Made by a program: the position numbers and the translations under genes. A stretch of DNA of 64,000 nt from Amblyornis subalaris (lineage: Eukaryota > Chordata > Aves > Passeriformes > Ptilonorhynchidae): assembly GCA_018881555.1 (NCBI GenBank), contig JACAXG010000054.1, positions 4,767,723 through 4,831,722 on the forward strand, in the 5' to 3' direction. This document shows, in pieces, positions 25,101 to 37,000 of the stretch. Numbering within the stretch: the stretch's first letter is position 1; the number at the start of each line of letters is the position of its first letter. The notes under the pieces were generated by a model, which was not told where the DNA came from, ran no database searches, and saw nothing but the letters and a program-made list of their open reading frames with translations.

Positions 25101-25950
25101 GCCTGCGTGCCAGAGGCTCCTCCGTATCCAATCCAGGCCGGCTGTTCACAGGTTTGTGTGAGACGGTGGCTGAGAGCACTNGCAGCTGGCTGGAGCCCTG
25201 TTTACATGAAGGCTCTTGCTTCCTTTATCAGTGGCNGAGCTGCATTGGGATATTTTTGGCATAAAAGCTAAGTGGAAACATATCATCTAAGTGTTCTNAA
25301 AATGGGAAGCTCTCAAGAACATACCTTAGATCGGGATAGAGAATGTAGTGCTCTGACTTCACCTCAGCTGTATTTACTGCAATCTTCAGCTTTTTTCCCC
25401 TCTCTTTTGTGCAGTTGTGATGGGAAATTCTATGATACTGTTAGAAATACATGTGTATGCCTAAGGAGTTAATATGTATCAGCCTCACAAAATACTGATA
25501 AGTGTAAAAGGAAAAAAATTACAAAAATAGCCATGTAAAAATAGTTTTCTTGCAAGCAACATTGATACTGCNATAGGAAGAGACAATGAAAAAGGAATAA
25601 ATTTCACAAATTTAGCTGGTAGAAGACTGTTGCTTTACTTCCCAGGAGCTCACATATCCCAGAAAAATCACACTGATAGATAAAATAAGCAGAACCTCTA
25701 CATCTGAGGTGTTCACATCACAGAGGTGATCTGTATCAGAAAGGACCTGTTCATGGATAAAGGCATACATCTGTGCAATTTAAAAATAATGTTAGTAGCA
25801 GAAATTGACTTTCAGTCTTGAATTTGATGATTATTTCAGTAAAGGCCGTACATCTGTATAGCAAGTGTGTCATTCAGCGTGTAGCTGCACATTACTGCAG
25901 CACCCAGAGACCACTGTTGGACAGCCCAGAGCTGTTTCAGGAGAGACAAA

Positions 25951-26029
25951 CCCAGCCTGCAGTTTCCCTAGTACCAGCCTGTCTCTACTCTCTCTCTACT
26001 ACTCTCTCTACTACCCAGCCTGTAGTTTC
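25951..26029 (+). repeat. Direct repeat flanking a CTACT/CTCT microsatellite
   Basis: CCCAGCCTGCAGTTTC at 25951-25966 recurs with one change (CCCAGCCTGTAGTTTC) at 26014-26029. The sequence between them includes an imperfect CTCT/CTACT run. The pattern suggests a local slippage duplication. Confidence 0.75.
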
Positions 26030-29000
26030 TCCGTGGTTTCTCTCCTCACCGGTTCTTCACTTACCCCATTCTTCCCAGGAGGGACTGGACAAATATGTTA
26101 AGCTTCAGGAGTCTAACTGTTATCACCTGCCCATGGGCTGTTCTTCACAGGGGCATGGGATGGGGCAAGAGACTGCAAAAGTCCATCNCATTGGAAGTTT
26201 GGCTGAAAAGATTCCCGGCATGGCCTGGGCACTGCCCAAATGGAGCTGTCTCAAACTTGTAAGAGCTCTAGTTGTTGGCAGGCTCTGATATGTCCGTATC
26301 AAAATACGGGTGTTTCTAGGAAGCAGTGTTTTGGTGTTCAAGGTTAAAGGTGACAGTAGATGAAAATTTTTTCTTAAATGAGGAAAAAAAGTAACATTTG
26401 GCTATATAAAGAAGGAAAAAAAGAAGTATGCTGTATGAGTTTTCAGAAGAGGAATAAGCTCAAAGGACTGCGTTTCATCATTCCCCTATAATGCCAAGTG
26501 GTCCACTTCCCTGCTGAGGAGGGCAAAGATGCAATTAGGCTGTAGCTTGGTTTCATGTTATTAGTATAGTAGTCATGCAGTGTAATAGGAGAATAAATTA
26601 CGTGGTGTGCAGGTGCAAGAGGACACCAGCTTACAGGCAAGCTTAGTCACAGTGACAAAGATGGAAGAATGTGACCTCCACTGCAGTGTTTTATCTGCTG
26701 CACATATAGATGCATCTTACCCTCAGAGCAGCGCTCTGAGGAAATTCCTCATCAAGGGAGGAATGCCCAGAGGAGAGAGATAAAGAGGCACAGAAGGTCC
26801 CCCTAATGCCATTACCCCATTGTCCCAGAAGCAGGCGAGTGAGGCTCTTTTGTCTTCAGGAGGAAACCCCTGTGGCTTGGAACTGAGAGCAGTGACTGTT
26901 TAGAAATGCCTTGGCACTGCTGATGTTATCAAGAATGTCAGGGTTCGGAGGCAGCAGGTGCTAAAACACCACCTNGAAAATTAAATTGGAATCTGGAGTG
27001 GACTTAGAGAATAATTTAGATTGGGGGTGTCCTCCAGATGTCCAATCTCTTTCTCAAAAACAGGGTGAGCTTCAGCCTTAGGTGAGGTTGCTTAGGGCTT
27101 TGTTCAAGTGAGTTCTTGTTCCTACTCCCCTGTTGCCAGTGCCTGCCCCTTATGAGCACATCAAGAGGTAAAGAAAACACCTTCCCTCTGTTGCAATAAG
27201 CTTCCAGTCTCTGTTGCTGAGGGATCCCCATCCTTCACAAGGTTGGCTGTCACCCTGAGATGCCCACCCTTTCCCAGTTGCCCATGCAGGCTCTGCCAAG
27301 CCTGTGTATCCCCATCTCCTCTCTCAAAGGCTTGGTGCCACAAGCAGGCTGTACCTCCCCAAGGGGAGATGACCATGGCCGCCCCAAAAAGCACCCAGCT
27401 CCGCCCACCTGGACAGACATATCCCCCTCAGGATCCCTGTCCCATAGACGGGAATCAGGATGTGAAGCTGCTCTGTGCACCCCTCCTAACCTCCAGACTG
27501 CCTGCCCCTCAGGCAGTTTCTCTTCATGTTTTGTGGCTCCTGGCTGAGCCAGGAGAACATTTGCAGTGTGGAAACTCCATAAACCATGAAATCCTTCCTC
27601 TCTCCTTCCACCCTGAGCAGGGTCAATCAACCTGGGAAACCTTTATAGCTGCAGGTAAGAAATGGCAGAATGTTTTCTGGATCACAACACTGGCAAACAG
27701 AACAGAAAAATATATTTAATGAGAANCACAAAGACCATCGAGGTTATTTCTTAGTACTGTCACATTCTTCCTCCGTCCTAAGCAAGTACTGTCCTGCTNT
27801 GATAGTGCCCACCCAGAATAATTTCCCTAGCCCGTTACCTCATGATCTGTCTCTTTGTAGCATTCCTCTCACTCTCCATCAAGCATGGTTTACTTGTCTT
27901 CTGCTTCCCCATCTAACCCCACCGTATTTATATCTTTCCCTACTCACAATGGTCACAGCTACTGCCTCCTTCATTTGCTTTTGAGATTTTCTAACAGGAG
28001 CATCTGTGCTATGCCCTATGCTGTTCCTGATGCCTGGAGGCAACGTCCTTCAGAATCTTCATTAAATCATGCCTTTGACACATCATTTACAGAAAATGGA
28101 ACACCAGATAGGTAGCAATGTGGCTGACCTATGATTACTGATTACTCAGCAACATTATTTCCTTATTTCCCTGTATCCCTCCATGGGCCTATCCCTATCT
28201 ATCGCAGACACATCAGGTTTCGCCTCTGAGAGTCAGCCCTTTTCCCTGACCCCCTCACCTGCATGGTGTCTGTCAGCCCAGGCTGGCGGGGGATGTCCAG
28301 GCTCAGGGTGTTCCGGTGTCCCTGTCAGCAGAGAGGTTTCACTGGTGAGCCCCCCATGCCCAGGGGTGCAGAGCCATCAGGTGATCCCCTGGTGGGCAAT
28401 GCCTCCTCCCTTTCCTGGACTGGTCCACGTGGCCACTGAATTGGGGGAAGCCACAAGATCTGCTGTTTCCGCTGCTTTGTAATGGGATTGTAAATTTTCT
28501 GATGCAAGGAAAGTGCTTTTGTTCTGGCCAATATAATGCTGAATGTGGGGGGGTGTGTCTGCTGTAACTCAAAATGCCTGTTTCTGCAGTAATACAAACG
28601 GTAAATACCCTTTGGTCATTCATAATTTATAATTTTTGTCATGAACAATCCATGGAAGTTCTAGTCTGATTGCTTGACTGACAAAGTACAAAGCAGGACC
28701 CAAACTTTTAACCAGAAGTTTTTAACTTTCTGTCAGTGTGATTAAAAAAAAGCTCACTTCCAGAAAAATAACCAGAAGAAAGACAGCCAGAAAGATAACC
28801 ATCATCTTTCAGAGTTCTAAATAATTCCTGAACTGGGACTCAATCTCAAAGCATTTTTAGCCCCTTTGTTTTCAAGGCACATAGAAAAAGACTATTGATG
28901 CAGGGACGATGCAAGAAGTAGAGCAAGCAAAGGTCATTTCGATAGGCCTGGTTTTGTCTTAGTCATTGTAGAAGAAGGCACTAACACACCTGACACGCAG

Positions 29001-32000
29001 AAATCTTCGGCAGCAGTGAGAACAACTGAGAACCATCTACAACCTCTGTGTGGGTCTGTGTCTTGGAAAACAAAAAGTAGAGAGCCTCTGGGGTGGAGAC
29101 AGGAGTTTTTCAGTAAGGCATCACATACAGATGTAAAATTTAGGTCAACTTTTCCAATTTTTAAACACAAAAATGTAAAATGCTTTTCTTGATGAGTCTT
29201 CACCTTTGTGAATTTATAACAATGGTAGCATGTAGTCAGCCCAGCCAGTAAATGCTCTCTGCACCTCNGTTGTAACAGGAGGGACAATGACCCAGCTGGT
29301 GTCATTTCTAGGGCTGATCAGGCTNCCACTGCACTTGAAGTGATCCTTGATAAGATTTCAAGTGAAAGAAGGAGAGAAAGATGGAAAGAAAGAAGGCAAG
29401 GAAGCCTCCCCCTTCAAATTCTTCAGGCTGACCTGTCAGCTTCTATGTTACTACATTTGGACTTGAATTTCTTGCCAAGGTCAGAGCAGATTAGAAGCTG
29501 CTTTCATATCTGACAGAAATACTACTCCCCGGTGAACAAGGGGGTGTAGCTCCAGCATCTTTTAAGTGGAAAGAAAAGTTCTCCAATCATCAGTGCAGAG
29601 TGCACAGGGGCCTCCCAATATTAACTCTGGTCAGCACCAGCGGGTCATCTTCTCTCCGTAATCCCACATCCTCCCCCTCTCTGCTTGGATCTGAGCTGCA
29701 GATTCAAAAAGCACGACTGAAAGTACCAAAAAAACAGTGAGATTTGAAGGATCATATGATTGTCTCATGATCACCAGTATTCATTGTTTTTTATGCTCTT
29801 TGTGGGGAAATATATACTACTTTTTTCTAAATCACCCTTAAAACACAACAGCAGAATTATGTGCAGCCAGGCAAGAGCTTGATTTCAGGAGTGACCTCAG
29901 GANTCACATTTCCTCTTGCCTGAAGCTCAATTCACATTTGTATGGAACTTGCTCAGTGGGAGACATGTTTTTCTTAAATGTTCAACAGCTGCATGGAAGC
30001 TAGGCAGCAGGAAAAACACAGGGGCAGGCAGAGGATAAAAATAATAATACTGTATTACCCCCTTGTCTTTTAAATCTTTGGTTCCCNCAAATAAAAAGTA
30101 GGAAAATCTGAAAGTCCTGATGTGATGAGACCAAGGCACACTGGATGAGCGGTCATAAAGGAGCCTGAACAAAGAACAACATGCATCATTCAGCTATGTT
30201 TGCAAAAATGGCTAGCTCCACCAGAATTGCTCATTGGATGCCAGAATGCTAGAGTTTTTTTCAGTACAGAACTAATGAACACAGTGCTGAGAAAAAACAA
30301 TGTGAAAGCAAAAACGAGACAATTTTATAAAGTCTTTACTTTAGAGCAGACTGGCAAAGTAAGAGGATTTGCTGAGGAAGACGTCTGGGGAAGATTTCAG
30401 TACCAGAAAAGGAAGGAGACTGTAGTAGTCAGCAGGTGACCACAAATCACTGAAGATCAGCATTAACCAGAGTTTTCCATTTGGCCNCTTGACTTCCCAT
30501 ATGTCATTTTACTTGTCATGGACTGAACTCGCACCCCTTTTTTTCTCCACCTCAGTGACAGTTTACAGCAGTGAGAGCAGGTATTCAGAATAATTCAGAA
30601 GAAATATTTCTGGTTTACCTTCCCTGTATGGGATGCTGGAAGTCAANCTCTGTGTGTCTCACAACAGGGAAGGAAGGGGAAATTAAGAAGGAGAAGCTAA
30701 AGAGAAAGCAAGGAGAAAAGAGAGGCAAAGAAGTCAGGAGTGGCAGAAATCAGAAGAGACCACATAGATGATGGTTATGGACTCCAAAGACAGATGAAGC
30801 AAAGGGCAGGTAGNAGGAGGCAATGAAAATCAGTGGGAGCCCAGAGGGAGCAAGGAGGATAAAGGAATGAGGGGAAAGGAAGTAGCTTTTTTCAAAAATA
30901 TAGCGTTTGGTTGAAAAATGAATGCAAAATAGTCACAAGAGTTTTAGCGTAAGTTGATGTCATATCAATGAGCACTTTCTGGACAAAATCAGTGTGCCTG
31001 TAGCCCTTTGCTGGGTTGGTGGGCTGACACCTCGCTCAGTGCCTGCCCATGTGTGGTGGTGGGGAGGGATGGAGATAATGCTGACAGAAATTAGTCCTGC
31101 TTTATCTGGCCTGGCTCTGGCTGCAAGACTAAACAAGCTGAAAATACTCCTTAAAGGTGATAGGTCTTCAAAAAACACAATTAACAACTTCAAGATGTCC
31201 TTCCAGGAACCAACAAGAAAATTCAGAGCAGGCAGGGTTTATCCTAAAAGGAGTCGAAGTCTCTCAAAACACATAGACTCAGACTCAAAAGCAGGCACAT
31301 GTCTGTCAGGCCATGCAGAGGAGCATCAGCTATGTTCCTCTGGCCCCATGGGGAAGTGGGTGCTAGCAAAAGCTGAGACTGGGAGGCAGAAGGGGGCTTT
31401 ATCCTTTGAGTGGTTCATAAATAACTTCNATCTGATGCTGCAGAGGCAATGACTTGGGAACCAGAGATGTCTCAGAGAAATACTTCCTCTGCAGAGAAGT
31501 GCTGCATGTTCCAGGTGTGGCAGCAGCTCTCTGAGGAGAGCCAGACCTGGTACTAGCATGGATGCTACCCTGTAGCTTGTTTCTTACTGAATTAGAAGTT
31601 GTAAAGTCACTGCTGCAATTGTCAGTACAGGTTTGAGTCTCATCCTGTGGTGGTAGCATAAAAAATATAAAAATCTTTCCAGCACAGTATGAACTCTCTG
31701 GCAAAACCTAAAAGCAGTCCTTTTGTATAATTCTCCTCCTGATTTTCAGAGCCTTCCTCAGATTTAAGTGGCATCATGCAGATGCTCAGTAAATCCCTTT
31801 GGCCACTCTATCCAACAACCTGCAAACTGCTACATTAAGAGTATGAGCAGTTACTGTGGCCACTACGTGATAGCAAAACTCCAGTGGACTTTACCAAAGT
31901 TTATTCTCAAAAGCAATCAGTACTGACCTGAATCTGTTCCCAGAAAAGCTGATTGTGGGACAGGAGCATTCCCAGAGGACTTTCAGCTGCGTTAGAGACA

Positions 32001-32268
32001 TAGTCTGTGACTGGCAGGCNTTTTTTAGCACCAACTCTTCACAAATGGGTGCACACATGGCAGTGGGTGCAGTGGGTCTCCTCATGTCCATTCCCTGTGT
32101 GGGCAGACCTGTCTGTGTTGCCCAGGAAGGTGCCCTCTCCACTGGCACCAGCACAGGTCCAGGTTGTCTTTCCAGCTGGAGGCTGGGAACTTAGTGTTTC
32201 CTTTATTCATCAGCAGCCTCTTTTCAACGCTAAAGTTACCCAACCTATATTGAAATAATTTATGATTA

Positions 32269-32294
32269 TAAGTTATAGTTATTGTTATAACTTA
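32269..32294. repeat. Inverted repeat, 9-bp arms, 8-nt loop
   Basis: TAAGTTATA (32269-32277) and TATAACTTA (32286-32294) are exact reverse complements around GTTATTGT. The DNA is AT-rich and chance formation is plausible. Confidence 0.55.
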
Positions 32295-33745
32295 CAATAA
32301 GTTTTGAAAAGGGCTGCTTTTTAAAAGCATGTTACTCTTTTCAAGTCTGAAGTGCTGGGCACACCAGAAAGTCGGAGTCGATAAGTTATGCTTCACGTGG
32401 GTTTTTTCTTTTTTACATCTTNAGAATGCCGAGCTGGGCTGCCCCACCATGCTACAGGGGCTGAGCCCTGCATTTAAATGATGCCTGTGAGCCTCTGTGT
32501 GGCTGCGTGCCNCCCATGGAGCTATAGACAGGGATCAACTGGTGTGACGAAAATTATAAGTTAAAGCCAGCCCCTCTGTCAGCTTGTGACTCTGAGGTCA
32601 GAAGTGGTGAGAGCAGAGGCACTGTCTGGTTGGACCAGACTGAAGTTTGTTCAGTTCCACNGTGTGACGTTGATACTGTTCACTACCAGATTACTACAGG
32701 GGAAAAGATCTCTTGATGAATGTTTATGAAATCACTTTCTGTTTAATAGGCTGTGGTTTTGCTAAGCTCTGTTATGTAGTGGCTGACAGATTTCTTGAGG
32801 AATAAATGTTGCTTATATTTTTTATCTCCCTTACTGTGTATTCTAAATCTGATTTCCAGAAACAATAAATATATTTGGAAACTACCCCAGATTGTGTTTT
32901 TGTTGTGTCAGGAAATAAAGCCAGCAGTGGAAAAAGTGATAATATTTTCTAGGGTTTTAACTACCCTCCATCTAACACTATGTTTTTTCATTTTAATCTC
33001 TGTTTCAGTAACCAAGATATCTGATTAAACTACGTTGAACGTTACTTTAATTTCAAGTCCATTGTTCATTGCCCCAAAGCCATACCCCAAAAGTAATGTG
33101 AAACAGGGATGTAAGCTAGATTATTAGTAATATTTTTNCTGTCTGAACATCCACACTGCAGTATCAGACAGATAGTCAGATTGCTCCTTTGTCCCAAGGG
33201 AATTTTCCCATGATTATCTGATCCCTTTCAATCAAATAGGGTGTATGCATCAGTCCCAAAGGCAATGTAAAGCTGACCAGAGCCATATTTTTGCAGATTC
33301 CCCAAAAGGCACAGGCAAGAGATCTCTTCCCCTCTGAGGGTCAAAAATGCTGCAGGAGTTAATTGCCTTTATAGAGATGCCATGGGCTTCCCATCCATCA
33401 GCAATAAGAATATTTCTTCCAGGGATGGATGGTGGTGCAGAGGCAGAAATTCCCTGCAAGTAGGGTAGTGCTGGCAAAAGGATTCCCTTCTCTCCTGCTT
33501 CCATTCTCCAGCACAGAAGTACATACAGCATCAGTGGCGCTTTCAGTATTAAAGTGTTCTCATATGAATGTGTTAATTCTCTTGTATTGTCCTTGTAAGG
33601 CTTGGAAGCATAATTTTGTAGTTCTGGGAATCTTTATGGGGGGAAGCAGTNCCCCAAGCTTTTGTAAGAACTGATNTTTTTTACTATAAAAGAGNAGTTT
33701 AGTTATTTGATAACTTTGTACGTGCAGGATAATATTGCATGAAAG

Positions 33746-33772
33746 AGTAAATGCAAACCATTTGCATTTACT
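33746..33772. repeat. Perfect 12-bp inverted repeat with octamer motif
   Basis: AGTAAATGCAAA (33746-33757) and TTTGCATTTACT (33761-33772) are exact reverse complements separated by CCA. The right half includes ATTTGCAT (33760-33767), the consensus octamer for POU/Oct factors; the left half carries a one-mismatch copy (ATGCAAAC, 33751-33758). Confidence 0.85.
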
Positions 33773-33812
33773 GAGAGATCATACGATGGTCAAGTNTATA
33801 GTGTATAGTGTA

Positions 33813-33853
33813 GGTTCAAGAGGTGTTAGTTAATTATGGTGCCCTCTTGAACC
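33813..33853. repeat. Perfect 11-bp inverted repeat (hairpin)
   Basis: GGTTCAAGAGG (33813-33823) is the exact reverse complement of CCTCTTGAACC (33843-33853) around a 19-nt loop. It lies 40 bp after the octamer palindrome and just before a CR1-like fragment, so the whole block could be part of a decayed mobile element. Confidence 0.8.
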
Positions 33854-33867
33854 ATGGCCCTGCTTCA

Positions 33868-34060
33868 AACATGGAATCATAGGAGTGGAAAACATCATAT
33901 AAAATCACCAACTTTGCCTCTCTGGCCCAAGGGAGGATCAACTGTAACAGAGCTATTCTTGACTGCTGCTCATCCATCNGGTACTCAAAGACCTCCAGAG
34001 ATGGAAACATTTCAGTTTCCTAAAATAATCTCTCCACGCTCCACAGTGGAGCTTGGTGCC
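33868..34060 (-). mobile_element. Degraded CR1-like LINE fragment
   Basis: The left end reads GGAATCATAGGAGTGGAAAA, like the reverse complement of a CR1 3' end (AATCATAGAATC...GGAAAA). It is followed by AGAGCTATTCTTGACTGCTG and CCTCCAGAGATGGAAAC, which match remembered CR1 3'-region strings of the type 'cctccagtgatggagat'. Many substitutions indicate age. Orientation is minus, with the element's 3' end on the left. Limits are approximate and subfamily is not assigned. Confidence 0.6.
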
Positions 34061-37000
34061 TGCACAGAAACCCATCCACTTCTGTGGGAGGCCAGGGGTC
34101 TACCCTAGACTCTGTGGAGAGGTTTAGAGAAAGGGAGAAGAAAGGTTTTCTGCTCTTGGGCTGTGCTTCAAGGCAGCACCACCACTCTTTTTCATAACTT
34201 CCACTCTCCTCCTTCCCCTGATCTCTTCTGCCAGTGCCCCACATGATGATGTATTGCTCCCCCTCAGCTTCCTGTCATGACTGTGATGTGAACTGGATCC
34301 CTGAGACCATCTGCATAAGGAAAAAACCTGCAATTCCCCTGGCCAGTGGCAAATAGGGGTTGTGGACTGGAGCAGGGAAGGGGAACGGTGTCCAGAAAAG
34401 GATGGTTGGAGTNGTTTCACTGGGTTTGCTGCTGCGGCAAATTGTCATGGAAGAGGGCTCTAACTCACATTTCTCACAAGGTAACCAACAGCAACGGGTC
34501 TTAATTAGAATATTCCAGAGATATTGTTACTGTCTATCCAGTCTTTCAAAAAGTACCCTACACTTATGCTTCGTGGACTCCTTTCTCATGCACACGTACA
34601 AAGACCAGTCTGAGCCTCAGCCTCAATAAAGCCACTTCAGATCCCTTTTACAGAAGATGTTAGTGTGTCGTGGAGCAACCCATTATTAAAAATACCTTAA
34701 ATTAACTTTGATCATAGCAACTCAAAATCGTTGAGGTGTTTTTGAGTACCCTAATTTGCTATTTTTTCCCTTTCTATTGAACTTTGCATAACCTTACAAA
34801 AAGCAGAACTAACTTAGACAGTTCTAAGAAAGTGAGAAAAAGTAGTGCCCTCAAGTCCTGCCTGTGGTGCTTTCTGGTGATGTTTTGTTCTGCAGGAGTG
34901 TTTTGCAGCAGAGATCTGATCCTCAGCATTGGTGTTTACAGTGGAAGAGTTGCCAGATCCATAAATAAGGAGACTAACAAGCACAACTATGCTCAAAATG
35001 TTTCTTTGCGAATCACACATAATTTTCTTATCCAAACTGAGGGAACATCGTGTTGCTAATGCAGTACACAAGGTCACCTCAAATTGTGAAGTAAAACTTA
35101 TTTTCTCTTTGCTGGTTTTACTTTCAATGCCATCGTGTTCCAGGTCCCANCATTGTTCTACAATGTCTCTCTTGCTAGTTTTTCAGGTATCCTGGATGGG
35201 AGACATTTGTCTATCCCTGACCAGAAACAAATGGCTTTAGTCAGAGGTTTTCAAGACAATACAGCTGGGTTTTTTATGTTTAATACCACAAATTTTTTTG
35301 TTTGAAAGGAAATATTCCAAGATGCTTAGCTATTAGGCATGTCCCTGCTCCTCTGAGTAGCAACTGCAGCATAGCTAGAGAAGTTGCTCAGGTGAGGGAA
35401 GCTGATGGATGGGTTAACATAAATGTTTATTTTTTTATCTCTTCATTCTTCAGCCACTGGGTCATATGAGATGGAAAGCGGGGTGGATTCATCAAATGTT
35501 TCCTCAGTTGGCACCATTTTTCCAGCATGTCTAGACTCAATAGGAATATCCATGGCTCTGTGCTTGAGTATATGAAGGAGATGAATAATTTAGTTGGTGG
35601 TTATTGGAACCTGATGCAAGATGCGAGTAAAATGGTGAAAAACCAAACGGCTAAATACCCTGTTTGTTGTGGGGCATCCTCAGTTCCAGCGCGATGTCCC
35701 AGTGTAACGTCCTGTGGTATCTGTCCAGGGAGGAAATACTTTGGAGCGTTTCATTAGATAAAAATATACAGCCAAGAAGAATTCCAGCAAATGATAATGC
35801 TCAGCTACAGATATGTAATATGAATAAAGGGCATTGTTCAGGAGGGTCTCTGCAAAAANAATCTTAATCCTCTTAAATTGTCAGGCTCTTGATATTTATT
35901 CTTCCTGGTCATTTTAAACGTTTTTTTTTTTTTTTTTTAAGTATTTCCAATGTTGTGGTGTAGGATCTCTGGAGACAGTAGAGACATGAGATAATGTGGG
36001 GTTACTACAGATGCAGTTAGTCTTCAGTGCAAGGATTTGATTAGTGCTTCTAAGAGCTCTGATTTTATAATGCCACCCGTTTTTCAGAGTAAAAACCTTT
36101 CATAAGGTCTGATCCAATTCTTACAGAAGCCAAACTAAAACAATAAGATCTAAATACACAGAATAAATATTGTTCTGTGTAATTTTTACTGAGTGACCAT
36201 TAGTTTCTGGAGACTTTCTTACTAATTTTTCTGTCTTGTGTAAACAAACATGGTAAGGGAGTGCCACATAAAATTTAGTGTCAGTATGATTTAAAAAAAA
36301 AACCTGAAAGTTTATTTCTTTCCCTTTTTTTTTTTTTTGTTTAATTTAATTCTATTTGTTTAGGTTTCAACAAGCTTTGTTGTTCTTGCAAATGCTCATA
36401 CCGAAATACTGTATTGGGGCAAAAGAGCCAGAATTAGCAGGAACTGCAAAAAGTTCCGCTACAAATAAAAATTAACCTGATGTCTGTTTACAGAATCAAG
36501 GCAAAACACAAAAAGTAAACACAGAGTATTATGAAATAGCAATTAAACTGTCAGATTAATTCACTTTTAATAGTCCAATAATATAAAGTATTTTTAAAAA
36601 GTCTTTTTAATCTGGCACCTTCTCTACTCGGGAATGTACTGCTGCAATCCAGAAATGCAGAAAAGCATTACATGTGTCAATAGTTTAACCAAAGCAGGGG
36701 AGATGTTCAAAGATATCTGAAATACGAATTACGTGAGCTAAATCTGGCATTCCAGGCAAAGCATGACCATCTTGTGAAGCTGGAAATGTTACGTCTTACA
36801 TCTTGGTCTGAGAGAGTTACCTTTTGCACAAACTTCAACATAATCACCTGTGGTTCACAAAAAATAAATTAAAAAAAAAATATCTTCAGAAAAGGTGAAC
36901 AGAGGGGCAACTATAGGGGCAGAAGGGGACATGAGTGTTTCTACAGCTAGGTTCAGACAACACTTGGAGATGTATGAGGAGGATTATCATATGATTTTGC

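Larger units (their letters stand above)
22371..33745. other. Intergenic DNA upstream of AKAP12, no gene seen
   Basis: There is no exon, RNA gene or named transposon here that I can support. Open frames of 70-160 codons occur on both strands, but many need non-ATG starts, and none resembles a known protein or ends in a coherent splice pattern. Low-complexity parts include a CTACT/CTCT-rich patch near 25980-26013, a GA-rich stretch at about 29360-29405 and a purine-rich stretch at about 30660-30770. A 9-bp inverted repeat lies at 32269-32294. Confidence 0.7.

Noticed and set aside
30994..31452. 152-codon open frame on the plus strand
   Set aside because: No recognisable domain, an N inside, no supporting splice or promoter context, and composition like its surroundings.
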